Assembly: GCF_039535115.1 (NCBI RefSeq)
Contig: NZ_BAAAWO010000001.1
Coordinates: 1,240,001 to 1,304,000, forward strand
Length of the DNA: 64,000 nt
DNA from: Paeniglutamicibacter sulfureus
Lineage (GTDB): Bacteria > Actinomycetota > Actinomycetes > Actinomycetales > Micrococcaceae
Direction of reading: 5' to 3'
Of the stretch, positions 35,342 to 43,878 are shown piece after piece (positions within the stretch are counted from its first letter, which is position 1; each line of letters begins with the position of its first letter). Position numbers and translations under genes: made by a program. The notes beneath the pieces are model-generated. The model was given only the letters and a program-made list of their open reading frames with translations. It searched no databases and was not told the DNA's origin.

Positions 35342-36283
35342 ATGACGTTGACCAGCATTCCCGACGGGCCCATCGCCGATCCTTCACCGGACGCCGATGG
35401 GCCCGCCGCGGCATCCCCCGTCCCCGCCTGGGATCCGGCGGGACCCAACCTGATCGTCCATGCCGAAAACGCGACGTTCCTGCCCACCCTGCCCGACGAG
35501 TCCTTCACCCTGATCTACGTCGATCCGCCGTTCAACACCGGCCGGACGCAAAAGCGCCAGGTCATGACGTCGGTCCGTGCTGCCGCCGGCGAGGGCGACC
35601 GCGTCGGCTTCCAGGGCCGGAGCTACTCCACCCTGCGCGGGGACCTGCACAGTTACGACGACGCGTTCGACGACTACTGGTCCTTCCTGGAACCGCGCCT
35701 GCGCGAGGCCTGGCGGCTGTTGGCCGACGACGGCACGCTGTATGTGCACCTCGACTACCGCGAGGTCCACTACGCCAAGGTCATGCTCGACTCGATCTTC
35801 GGGCGCGAGTCCTTCCTGAATGAGATCATCTGGGCCTACGACTACGGAGCACGGGCCAAGTCCCGCTGGCCGGCCAAGCACGACAACATCCTCGTGTATG
35901 TCAAGAACCCGAAGACGTACCACTTCGACAACGCCGAGGTCGACCGCGAGCCCTACATGGCCCCCGGCCTGGTCACCGCCGAAAAGCGCGAGCGCGGCAA
36001 GCTGCCCACCGATGTCTGGTGGCACACCATCGTCTCGCCGACTGGCAAGGAAAAGACCGGGTACCCGACGCAGAAGCCCGAGGGCATCCTGCGCCGGATC
36101 ATCAACGCGAGTTCTCGCGAGGGTGACTGGGTCCTGGACTTCTTCGCGGGCTCCGGCACGACCGGTTCCGTCGCGCAGGCACTGGGCCGCCGCTTCGTCT
36201 GCGTGGACGAAAACCCCCAGTCGATCTCCGTGATGAGCAAACGCATCCCGAAGGCCACGCTGCTTCAGGTCCTGGAGGACTAA
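35342..36283 (+). CDS. Solitary DNA methyltransferase (N6-adenine/N4-cytosine, beta class)
   Basis: 313 residues. The catalytic motif IV is VDPPFNTGRT near the N-terminus, and the S-adenosylmethionine motif I DFFAGSGTTGSVA is near the C-terminus, so the order is that of beta-class enzymes. WWHTIV..TGKEKTGYPTQKPEGILRRII is also typical. No restriction endonuclease gene is beside it, so it appears to be an orphan enzyme, perhaps epigenetic or phage-defensive in nature. It lies 19 nt after the DEAD-box gene and may share its mRNA. Specificity cannot be read from the sequence. Confidence 0.9.
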   Translation: MTLTSIPDGPIADPSPDADGPAAASPVPAWDPAGPNLIVHAENATFLPTLPDESFTLIYVDPPFNTGRTQKRQVMTSVRAAAGEGDRVGFQGRSYSTLRGDLHSYDDAFDDYWSFLEPRLREAWRLLADDGTLYVHLDYREVHYAKVMLDSIFGRESFLNEIIWAYDYGARAKSRWPAKHDNILVYVKNPKTYHFDNAEVDREPYMAPGLVTAEKRERGKLPTDVWWHTIVSPTGKEKTGYPTQKPEGILRRIINASSREGDWVLDFFAGSGTTGSVAQALGRRFVCVDENPQSISVMSKRIPKATLLQVLED

Positions 36284-36676
36284 CCTATCCACGCGGTCCT
36301 GCTGCTCGGTTCAGCTCCAATCGGCCGCAAACTGAAACTCTTACGGCATCAAGCCCCGTAACACCTCGAATTCCGAAGTGGTACGGGGCTTAGTGCTGTC
36401 CGCGAGTCATGACATCGACTGAGTTGGGTTCCTCAGCCTGTCCGGATGCGATCCTGGTCGGTCAGCACTCCAGTACGCATCAAACCTCGGTTTCGGTCGT
36501 CTGACACGCGCACCGATCCACCCTTGCCTTCCGACGTCCCGGGGCATCTGTCACTAGTCCAATCGCCACCCGAACAGGCACGAAGCCGATAGAACCCTGT
36601 GGAAAACGCTCCGAAACCCTCGCGAACGGGCTAGGCTGTCTGCTAATTGACTCCGACCGAATCGTAGGCCTCAGGC
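36284..36676. other. Intergenic stretch at the start of an AT-richer accessory segment
   Basis: AAGCCCCGTA (36351-36360) and TACGGGGCTT (36382-36391) form a perfect 10-bp stem that may terminate the methyltransferase transcript, although no T-run follows. The remaining 280 nt show no gene. Base composition shifts here from the very GC-rich flank. Confidence 0.45.
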
Positions 36677-37336
36677 ATGTTTACGAAAACCAAGCAAGTC
36701 ATCGTCGCTTTCTCCTCGGGTGCACTACTGCTGGCAGCAGCGGGATGCACAGGTAATGCCGTCCCCGCCGAGCCCACGAGCTCGTCCTCAGTTTCCACTG
36801 CCACGGCAACGAGTTCGTCTCCGACGCCATCACCGAGTCCCACAGCGAAACCAACGCCCAAGCCCATTCCCGCCAGCTCCAAGGGGCCAGCGAAGAACTG
36901 GCCTCTTCCCAAGATGCCCGAGGCTGCAAAGGAAAATTCCAAGGAAGGCATCGTTGCCTTCACGGAGCACTATTTCGAGCTGGTCGATTACGCGGTTCTT
37001 ACCTATGACACGAAGCCACTCAAACTTGTCACTGAACGCACCTGCTACCTCTGTGCGACACAGATAATTGACCCAGCAGATGGAAACCGCGGGCGTGGCG
37101 GTTGGCATGCTGGCGGAAGAACAGATGTGTCCGTAACGTTCGCCCGGAACACCAAAGGAAATTCCGTATCCGGATTCACGTTTCTTCGTGAGAGAACCCT
37201 GGTGTACTCGGCAAATGGAGAGCTCCAAAGTACGATCCCGGCTATAACTTCTCCCAGAGCTGGAACTTTCAATCTGGTATTTAATAATGGGTGGTCTGTG
37301 GTGGACGTCGAGTTCATCGACCCAGACGGAAAGTAG
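36677..37336 (+). CDS. Exported lipoprotein, DUF6318-like
   Basis: 219 residues. The signal peptide ends in lipobox AAGC with Cys 24. A Ser/Thr/Pro-rich spacer of about 45 residues (SSSPTPSPSPTAKPTPKP) follows, then a globular domain: GIVAFTEHYFELVDYAVLTYDTKPLKLVTERTCYLC with a CXXC pair, and a C-terminal NNGWSVVDVEF. This resembles the DUF6318 family seen in Arthrobacter-type genomes; function unknown. It probably stands off the membrane at the cell surface. The next gene starts 5 nt after its stop, which implies co-translation. Confidence 0.7.
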   Translation: MFTKTKQVIVAFSSGALLLAAAGCTGNAVPAEPTSSSSVSTATATSSSPTPSPSPTAKPTPKPIPASSKGPAKNWPLPKMPEAAKENSKEGIVAFTEHYFELVDYAVLTYDTKPLKLVTERTCYLCATQIIDPADGNRGRGGWHAGGRTDVSVTFARNTKGNSVSGFTFLRERTLVYSANGELQSTIPAITSPRAGTFNLVFNNGWSVVDVEFIDPDGK

Positions 37337-37341
37337 CCATA

Positions 37342-38319
37342 ATGTTGCGGCTAACCTCCGTGATTCTAAGCATTTCAGCATCCGCTTTGCTACTAGCCTG
37401 TCTCCAGATACCTACGGCGATCGCCGCAGACCTTGGACTAGGAACTATTGCGGATCCAGCATGCGAATCGGAAATGTCATTCGGAGGGGACAGCGCGCAT
37501 ACGCATGAAGACGGATGCGAAGGCGGGGGCGAGACAAATAAGCCACCGAGCTCCTTCTATAAAGATAAGACGAAATCCAAGCAGGTAAGCTATGGGCCGA
37601 AGCTAAAATATCGCGTTGAGTACTTCCGCCAATGTGAGCCTGCATTGATGCAAGCTTTGGGGTGCGATGCGAACCCGGATCCCCCGTGTACTGATGGGAG
37701 CTACCCATTACTCAGATTCATCTATGCCGTAAATGGTCCACGCAAAGGGCAGCTGGTGGGAACGGATTCCTACTGTAGCCGAGAGCCAAACATTGAGATA
37801 CCAGGCGCCGAATTAGATATCGCAAAGGTCACTCCAGAGCGATTTCGAGAATTACCAATCCTTGCATCGACGATCATCAGTCAGCCGAAGAGCTTTTCCC
37901 TGCGTAATGGCCACGCCCACATGTATGCGGAGTCAAAAACCCAGAGCTTCGCTGTGGCAATATTTGACCAGAACGTGCGAATCAGAGCAATCCCAATTTC
38001 CTACGGTTGGTCCTACGGAGATGGGATATCACGGCGGCTAAGCTTTCCCGGCGTCGCCGTCGCTCAGCGCGGCTTTGATGAGCCGACCACCACTAGCCAT
38101 GTTTATAGGGAAACGGGAGACTTTGGAGTGGGACTTAGCACCCGGTTCCGCGGCGAATACTCGACCGAAGGGGGTCCATGGACTCCGATCCCCGGTGTCG
38201 CAAACGTACCCAGTGCACCACTGACGATGAGCGTTTGGCGGACGAAAAAGATTCTTGTCGCGGAGAACTGCAACGACGGTTCCACCGCACCGGGCTGTGG
38301 TTCCCTCTTCGATGACTAG
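37342..38319 (+). CDS. Exported protein of unknown function with a possible PKD-like domain
   Basis: 325 residues. A signal peptide (MLRLTSVILSISASALLLACLQIPTAIAA) is clear; LLAC may even be a lipobox. The mature protein has several cysteines (CESEM, CEGGGE, FRQCEP, GCDANPDPPCTDG). The segment SYGWSYGDG...FDEPTTTSHVYRETGDFGVGLS has the W-x-F/Y-GDG plus H-x-Y spacing of PKD domains, a beta-sandwich often used for adhesion. I do not recognise a specific family. Codon use is clearly more AT-rich than the flanking genes, which suggests acquisition. ATG 37342 sits 5 nt after the upstream lipoprotein gene. Confidence 0.65.
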   Translation: MLRLTSVILSISASALLLACLQIPTAIAADLGLGTIADPACESEMSFGGDSAHTHEDGCEGGGETNKPPSSFYKDKTKSKQVSYGPKLKYRVEYFRQCEPALMQALGCDANPDPPCTDGSYPLLRFIYAVNGPRKGQLVGTDSYCSREPNIEIPGAELDIAKVTPERFRELPILASTIISQPKSFSLRNGHAHMYAESKTQSFAVAIFDQNVRIRAIPISYGWSYGDGISRRLSFPGVAVAQRGFDEPTTTSHVYRETGDFGVGLSTRFRGEYSTEGGPWTPIPGVANVPSAPLTMSVWRTKKILVAENCNDGSTAPGCGSLFDD

Positions 38320-38621
38320 CCGCCAGACAGACAACCCCCAGCAAACTCCGTCTCTCCATCTCTGTGGCTGTACCTGATCGCTAGAAGTATGGTCAGTGGT
38401 AACCCGAGAATGCTGACCCTAGCGCAAGCAGGAGACGTTTAATGTGTCCCTAGGGGCGAAATTCCGGGCAGCTCAAACCATCACGCACATTGAATTTTGT
38501 ATCCGCACACGAATGTTAACGGGAGTAAGTGGGGAGTCTGCCAGTGATCCTGACAGACTCCCCGCACTTGAACTAGCTGGAAACGCAGCTGGTCCTTGGA
38601 CCGACGTTGTCTCCCGCTGCC
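38320..38621. other. Region between convergent accessory genes
   Basis: The plus-strand exported-protein gene and the minus-strand symporter operon converge here. A 10-bp hairpin GGGGAGTCTG/CAGACTCCCC at 38531-38563 probably ends the symporter transcript. An 80-codon open frame on the plus strand has no coding character and is not called. Confidence 0.5.
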
Positions 38622-38753
38622 CTAAACCATGCCTCGACCCTCAGCGCGCGCCTGGCGCCATTCCCGGTAGAACGCCCGCACGATGACGAAAAGCGTTCCG
38701 CCAACGACCAGGGGCCAGATCAAGACATATACGGTCAACCAAAAAAAACTCAT
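38622..38753 (-). CDS. Small membrane subunit of the symporter (43 residues)
   Basis: A 43-residue protein, MSFFWLTVYVLIWPLVVGG then TLFVIVRAFYREWRQARAEGRGMV, with one transmembrane helix of about 22 residues and a basic cytoplasmic tail. GAGGAGA lies 5 nt before ATG 38753, so translation is well supported. It begins 23 nt after the symporter stop. Tiny single-helix partners of secondary transporters of this type are known in actinobacteria (putative transporter small subunit). It probably stabilises or regulates the symporter. Confidence 0.8.
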   Translation of the reverse strand: MSFFWLTVYVLIWPLVVGGTLFVIVRAFYREWRQARAEGRGMV

Positions 38754-38776
38754 GACAGTCTCCTCTTTCCTTGCCT

Positions 38777-40459
38777 CTACTTCGAAGTGGTTAGGTGGTC
38801 GGAATCGTTCGTGATCGTCTCGACGGGGTCGAAGTCACCGACACGGTCCTTGATGGTGCTGAAGTCGAACTCCTGCTTGGAACGCACCGACATGAGGTAG
38901 CAGACAACCGTCGAGACCGAATAGGCGACCAGCGAGCCGCTGAGCACGGCGTATTCGTGCAGGACACCGAAGGCAAACGGCGCGACGATGACGATTGCTG
39001 CGATACCAATGATCCGGGCAATTTTCAGCCCGAAGAATCCGAAACTCATCAGTCCCAGGACCACGCCAACTCCGACGATGGAAACGACGTCCACGACGTA
39101 GCCGGTCAGACCGGACATCGAGATCCATTCGAAGCGCACCGGCAGGAAAATGGCCAGGGCAGTCAGTGAGGAGACGGTGAAGGCCATGTTGGTGACCTTC
39201 TTCCAGTAGAAGCTCGCAATGACCGGGAACACCAGCGCACCCCACAGCGCGCCGACGAAGACCAAGAGATCAAGGATGTTCATCTTCCCGCTCGCAAAGA
39301 ATAAGCCGGCTGCGGTGGCCAGAATCATCGTTATCCGGCCGACCAGCAGCATCGTCTTCGGATTGGCCTTCTTCTTGCCAACGGACTGGCCGTAGATGTC
39401 GGCCATTGCGATTGACGAAAGAGCAGCCAGGTCGGAATCAGCCGTGGAGGAAAGCGATCCCAGGATCATGATGAAGAAAACACACAACAGGACCGGGCCA
39501 AGGTAGGTAACGGCCATCTGCGGAATAAGGTTGTTGGTGTCCCCGTCAATCGGGGTGACGCCTGCGTACAGGGCGATGACACCGAGCATGCCGAATCCGA
39601 TAATGGTTGCACCGTAGCCAATCGTCGCCGTGATGAAGGTCGGCTTGATCAGGTCTTCACGAACTGCGAAGAGACGCTGGGCGATCGTCTGGTTACCGAT
39701 AGCGTACGCCAACACGGCCGCGATGTACGGCGCACCCTGGTTCATGAACGCATCGGAAGAGAAGAAGTCGCTCTGCTGAGCCGTGAGGTTTGAGGCGCCT
39801 GTTTCAAAGAGACCCGGGCCTCCGGCGGCGAAGAAGATCACCGGAATAATGATCACCACGGCACCGAGCATCGCCACGACTTGGGCAAAATCGGTGAGCA
39901 CCGATGCCCTGAACCCGGACCACAGGGTGTAAAGCAGGATCCCTGCAGCCACCGCGATGATGCCCTGGCGGAAACTAAAGGGAGAGAGCAACGCGATGAG
40001 TGCGCCACCGGCAATGAAGTTGGAGGTCAGCGAAATGACGCTACCGAGGATGTTGGATCCGGCCAGCATGAGTTGGCTGGAACGACCATGGCGGGCATAC
40101 ATGACCTCGGCAAGGGTGTGTGCCTTTGGCGCTACCGCACGGATCCTCCGGCCGAAGGGGTAGATGAATAGAATCATCAATGCTCCCCAAAGACCGTAGT
40201 GAATCGGCCCGGAAATGCCATAGGTATAGCCCGATGTCGCGGAGGCGTACATCGAGGATGCCCAGATCCATGTGGCGGTCATGCTCGCCGCGGAAACGCC
40301 GAAACCAATTTTGTTTCCGGCTGTCATATAACCGTCGGCGTTTTCTTTCTTTTTGCCAATCATAAGGGACATAACAAATGTCCCCCCGTAAAACAGCACC
40401 AACAACCCCAGGACAACCCATCCTGCGAGAAGCTGATAATCCCCGTTTTCGAGATCCAT
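38777..40459 (-). CDS. Sodium:solute symporter family transporter
   Basis: About 560 residues with 13-14 hydrophobic segments. The N-terminal ADGYMTAGNKIGFGVSAASMTATWIWASSMYASATSGYTYG and central GSLSSTADSDLAALSSIAMADIYGQ (sodium-site serines) are typical of SSS proteins. The AATW-like start and long C-terminus recall urea/solute permeases of the DUR3 type, but the substrate is not certain. ATG 40459 is preferred: GAGAGG lies 6 nt upstream, whereas the ATG at 40465 abuts that sequence. Operon with the 43-residue subunit downstream. Confidence 0.87.
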   Translation of the reverse strand: MDLENGDYQLLAGWVVLGLLVLFYGGTFVMSLMIGKKKENADGYMTAGNKIGFGVSAASMTATWIWASSMYASATSGYTYGISGPIHYGLWGALMILFIYPFGRRIRAVAPKAHTLAEVMYARHGRSSQLMLAGSNILGSVISLTSNFIAGGALIALLSPFSFRQGIIAVAAGILLYTLWSGFRASVLTDFAQVVAMLGAVVIIIPVIFFAAGGPGLFETGASNLTAQQSDFFSSDAFMNQGAPYIAAVLAYAIGNQTIAQRLFAVREDLIKPTFITATIGYGATIIGFGMLGVIALYAGVTPIDGDTNNLIPQMAVTYLGPVLLCVFFIMILGSLSSTADSDLAALSSIAMADIYGQSVGKKKANPKTMLLVGRITMILATAAGLFFASGKMNILDLLVFVGALWGALVFPVIASFYWKKVTNMAFTVSSLTALAIFLPVRFEWISMSGLTGYVVDVVSIVGVGVVLGLMSFGFFGLKIARIIGIAAIVIVAPFAFGVLHEYAVLSGSLVAYSVSTVVCYLMSVRSKQEFDFSTIKDRVGDFDPVETITNDSDHLTTSK

Positions 40460-41050
40460 ATCCATCCTCTCTTCGTAGGAATGCCGCCGGCAACAATTCC
40501 TAAATTGCGCGCTGGCCTACAAGGCACAATTAATCGAATTCGCATACACGAATCGAGCAGACATCCGGCGTGGACGCATTCTGAGCGCGCATAACCACCC
40601 GGTCTTCATGCCGGATACTTGGACATCGGACTATGGTCGCAGGGAGGTGTTCCTCACCAGTGCACGACACCGATTTACATCCAAATGACGGCTAAGTTCA
40701 TACCGTCGTGGTTGCGAGTTGCTTCGTGAAACGTTGGAACTAGGCTCAACAAAAACATTTCAAACTGTGAAGCAACTACAACGATAGTAGCAGGTGTCCG
40801 GGGAAGCCCACCCCGGAGGACGATTACGGACCGATTCCAACTCCGCAATATCCGTGCGTTCACTCGAGCCGTTACGACCATCAGCCGAATTATGAATAGT
40901 GGAACTCGTAATGTCTTTGCGACTGGATGACCACTTACCGAATAGCTATTGTCCATCCGCCAAGCTCAAAACTAATCAACACCGCAGAACGAGAAAAAGT
41001 ACGCGTCTGACCACCACATCGGCAGCTCAGGAAATCCCTCACCGGGGATC
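40460..41050. other. Long AT-richer upstream region of the symporter operon
   Basis: About 590 nt without a credible gene. AGTTGCTTC (40717-40725) and GAAGCAACT (40769-40777) form a perfect 9-bp inverted repeat 43 nt apart that could be a regulator site or loop. A 93-codon minus-strand open frame (40675-40956) has an unlikely composition and no ribosome-binding site. Otherwise I see nothing. Confidence 0.45.
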
Positions 41051-41096
41051 AAAAAGGCGCACCGCCAGCGTCCCCTCCGGAACGGCAGCGGTGCGC
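41051..41096 (-). terminator. Terminator after the PHP gene
   Basis: On the minus strand GCGCACCGC and GCGGTGCGC form a 9-bp stem followed by CTTTTTGA. Good intrinsic terminator just past the stop codon at 41110. Confidence 0.8.
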
Positions 41097-41109
41097 ATGA
41101 TGGGGATGG

Positions 41110-41970
41110 CTAGAACAGATCGGGCATTCCGACCGGTGCGGAGCCGGTCCCGGCTTCCAGAATCCGCTGCAGCATCTCGGGGCTGGTGGTGTTTTCGCCC
41201 AGTCGGTTCGGTTTGCCGGTGCCGTGGTAGTCCGAAGACCCGGTGACGATCAAGTCGTGTTCCAGCGCAAGCGCACGCAGGTATTTGCGCCCCTCTTCGG
41301 GGTTGTCCCGGTGCTCGATTTCCAGGCCCAACAAACCAGCCTCGATCATCTGCTCGAAGGTCTCCTCCCCCACCACCCGGCCGCGAGCGGAGGCAACCGG
41401 GTGCGCAAAGACCGGCACCCCACCGGCATCGCGCACCAGTTTGACCGCGGTCACCGGATCCATGGCGTAGTGGCCCACGTAGTAGCGCGACCGGGCTGTC
41501 AGCACCTCAGCGAACGCCTCGGTACGGGTGCGGACCACACCGGCCGTAACCAGTGCATCGGCAATGTGGGGTCGGCCTATCGTCCCGCCGGGGATCGAGT
41601 GGCGGGCGATCAGGTCCCAATCCACCGGATAATCCTCGGCGAGCAACTCCACCATTCGCCGCGCACGGGTAATGCGCGCGTCGCGGGCCTTTTCGATTTC
41701 CTCGATCAGTCCCGCATGCGCGGGGTCGTGCAAGTAGCAGAGCAGGTGGACGCTGACGCCGGCCTCGGTCTTGCAGGAGATCTCCATGCCCGGGACCAAC
41801 CCCACGCCGATTTCAAGTGCGGCTTCCCCGGCCGCTGCCCACCCCGACGTCTGGTCGTGGTCGGTCAGCGCCAGCACGTCAAGGCCGGCGGCCTTGGCCG
41901 CGGCCACCAATTCGGCGGGGTGCTCCGTCCCGTCGGAAACATGTGAATGAGCATGAAGGTCGATCCGCAT
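41110..41970 (-). CDS. PHP-domain phosphoesterase
   Basis: 286 residues. Metal-binding motifs of the PHP family are intact: MRIDLHAHSHVSDGT, LALTDHDQTSGW, GMEISCK, FAHPVAS and SDYHG. Stand-alone PHP proteins of this size include the 3',5'-nucleoside bisphosphate phosphatase and RNase AM group, so hydrolysis of pAp or short RNA 5' ends is plausible. ATG 41970 begins the conserved HAH motif region and TACCCT lies 7 nt upstream, again a leaderless pattern. It diverges from the aminopeptidase gene. Confidence 0.88.
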   Translation of the reverse strand: MRIDLHAHSHVSDGTEHPAELVAAAKAAGLDVLALTDHDQTSGWAAAGEAALEIGVGLVPGMEISCKTEAGVSVHLLCYLHDPAHAGLIEEIEKARDARITRARRMVELLAEDYPVDWDLIARHSIPGGTIGRPHIADALVTAGVVRTRTEAFAEVLTARSRYYVGHYAMDPVTAVKLVRDAGGVPVFAHPVASARGRVVGEETFEQMIEAGLLGLEIEHRDNPEEGRKYLRALALEHDLIVTGSSDYHGTGKPNRLGENTTSPEMLQRILEAGTGSAPVGMPDLF

Positions 41971-41977
41971 GTCTTTC

Positions 41978-41983
41978 AGGGTA
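41978..41983 (-). promoter_or_regulatory. -10 box of the leaderless PHP gene
   Basis: TACCCT on the minus strand, then 7 nt and ATG 41970. The intervening GAAAGAC could also serve as a weak ribosome-binding site. Confidence 0.4.
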
Positions 41984-42189
41984 GCCCCTTGGCAGGACAG
42001 CGTCGGCAGTGCCCCACGGTGTTCTTCCGACAACGAACACCCGATGCCGCCCGGCACCTCGATGGGCAGCGGCCGTCCACCGCGAAAGCGTGCGGTTCGC
42101 GCCAGCAACACAACCAGTCCCCGGCACCGGCACCTCGTTGTTCTCCGGGCGTCTTGGCGTAAGTGTCCGGCCTTTGAGACGATTGGACA

Positions 42190-43740
42190 ATGAGCACTGA
42201 TGCAACCACCACCACCGGCAGCGACCAGCCCCTCGAAGAGCGCGTGAACAACCGTTCCCAGCGCCCCAACTCCGAGGCATTCAAGAAGTTCATGGCCTCA
42301 TCATGGGCCCCCGAAAACTCCACGCTTCCGGGCGCGGATAAGGTCGCTCCGTATGCGGCCGCCCGCCGCGCAGCGATCTCGGCCAAGTTCCCCGGCGAAC
42401 GCCTGGTCATTCCCGCCGGGCCGCACAAGGTCAGGTCCAATGACACCGACTACCGCTTCCGTCCGCATTCAGGCTTCGCCCACCTCACCGGGCTGGGCCT
42501 TGACCACGAGCCGGAAGCCGTCCTGGTGCTGGAACCCACCGAGACGGGCGCGGGCGACAACGGCTCGAACCACGTTTCCACGCTCTACTTCTCCCCGATG
42601 GCGGGGCGCGATTCGGAGGAGTTCTACTCCAACGCCCGCACCGGCGAGTTCTGGATCGGACCCCGCCCTACCCTGCCGCTGCTGCAGGCGCGCCTGGGTC
42701 TGCCAACCGCGGACCTGACCGGCCTCGAGGTTGCCATTACCAAGGACGCCGGCGTCGTGGAATTCGGCGGCATGCGCATCCGCCTGCTGCGCGAGGTGGA
42801 CATGAACTGCGACGCGCTCGTCGACACCTCCCGCATCAACACCGGAGTGGACCTGGAAGTCTCTGACTCCCTCGACGGCGAACTCTCCGAGGCACTGAGC
42901 GAGATCCGCCTGGTCAAGGACGAGTGGGAAATCGCTGAAATGAAGAAGTCGGTGGCAGCCACGGTCAACGGCTTCCACGACGTCGTCCGCTCGCTGGACC
43001 GCGCCATGGGCCACGAACGCGGCGAGCGCGTGGTCGAGGGTGCGTTCTTCGCCCGGGCCCGCGAGGAGGGCAACGACCTGGGGTACGACACCATCGCCGC
43101 CGCGGGAAACAACGCCACGGTGCTGCACTGGATCAACAACAACGGCGCCGTCAACGACGGGGACCTGCTGCTGCTGGATGCCGGCGTCGAGGCCGAGTCG
43201 CTGTACACCGCCGATGTGACCCGCACCCTGCCGGTCAACGGCAGCTACACCGAGGTGCAGCGCAAGATCTACCAGGCGGTGCTCGACGCCGCCGACGCCG
43301 CATTCGCCGTGGCCAAGCCGGGCACCCGTTTCCGCGACCTGCACACTGCCGCAGTGACGGTGCTGGCGCAGAACCTCGACGCCTGGGGCCTGCTGCCGGT
43401 GACGCTCGAGGAGGCGCTCTCCCCCGAGGGCCAGCAACACCGCCGCTGGATGCCCCACGGCACCAGCCACCACCTGGGCCTGGACGTGCACGACTGCGCA
43501 CAGGCCAAGGCCGAGCTATACCTGGACGGAATCCTCGAGGAGGGCATGGTCTTCACCATCGAGCCCGGCCTGTACTTCAAGAACGAGGACCTGGCCGTGC
43601 CGGAGGAATACCGCGGCATCGGCGTGCGCATCGAGGACGATGTGCTCATCACCGCCGACGGCTGCGTGAACCTCTCCGCGGCACTGCCGCGCACCCCGGC
43701 CGAGGTCGAGGAATGGATGGCACAGGTCCGGAAGGGCTGA
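42190..43740 (+). CDS. pepP: Aminopeptidase P family protein (Xaa-Pro aminopeptidase)
   Basis: 516 residues. N-terminal aminopeptidase P domain (VIPAGPHKVRSNDTDYRFRPHSGFAHLTGL), then the pita-bread metallopeptidase domain. Metal ligands are DAGVE and YTADVTRTLP (two Asp), HGTSHHLGLDVHD (His), FTIEPGLYF (Glu) and GVRIEDDVL (Glu). It removes an N-terminal residue next to proline from peptides in the cytoplasm. ATG 42190 gives a polar 40-residue lead; no strong ribosome-binding site is seen. Monocistronic, with a good terminator. Confidence 0.92.
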   Translation: MSTDATTTTGSDQPLEERVNNRSQRPNSEAFKKFMASSWAPENSTLPGADKVAPYAAARRAAISAKFPGERLVIPAGPHKVRSNDTDYRFRPHSGFAHLTGLGLDHEPEAVLVLEPTETGAGDNGSNHVSTLYFSPMAGRDSEEFYSNARTGEFWIGPRPTLPLLQARLGLPTADLTGLEVAITKDAGVVEFGGMRIRLLREVDMNCDALVDTSRINTGVDLEVSDSLDGELSEALSEIRLVKDEWEIAEMKKSVAATVNGFHDVVRSLDRAMGHERGERVVEGAFFARAREEGNDLGYDTIAAAGNNATVLHWINNNGAVNDGDLLLLDAGVEAESLYTADVTRTLPVNGSYTEVQRKIYQAVLDAADAAFAVAKPGTRFRDLHTAAVTVLAQNLDAWGLLPVTLEEALSPEGQQHRRWMPHGTSHHLGLDVHDCAQAKAELYLDGILEEGMVFTIEPGLYFKNEDLAVPEEYRGIGVRIEDDVLITADGCVNLSAALPRTPAEVEEWMAQVRKG

Positions 43741-43760
43741 TCTGGCCAACCTGTCACATA

Positions 43761-43811
43761 ACGCGAAGGCGGCCCTCATCCTCGTTGGATTGAAGGCCGC
43801 CTTCGCGTTTC
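43761..43811 (+). terminator. Terminator after pepP
   Basis: ACGCGAAGGCGGCC (43761-43774) pairs with GGCCGCCTTCGCGT (43795-43808), 14 bp perfect, followed by TT. It lies between convergent genes and may act in both directions. Confidence 0.75.
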
Positions 43812-43878
43812 GTGCTTGTTGGGCTTGCCGCCCGGGTCCGTGCCCCGGGTGCGGGGCCGCCGGCTAGAGGTGCTTGCC

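Noticed and set aside
38444..38686. An 80-codon plus-strand open frame between the exported-protein gene and the symporter operon
   Set aside because: It overlaps the better supported small subunit gene on the other strand and the terminator hairpin.
40675..40956. A 93-codon minus-strand open frame upstream of the symporter
   Set aside because: No ribosome-binding site, no domain, and it lies in an AT-richer non-coding stretch; likely chance.
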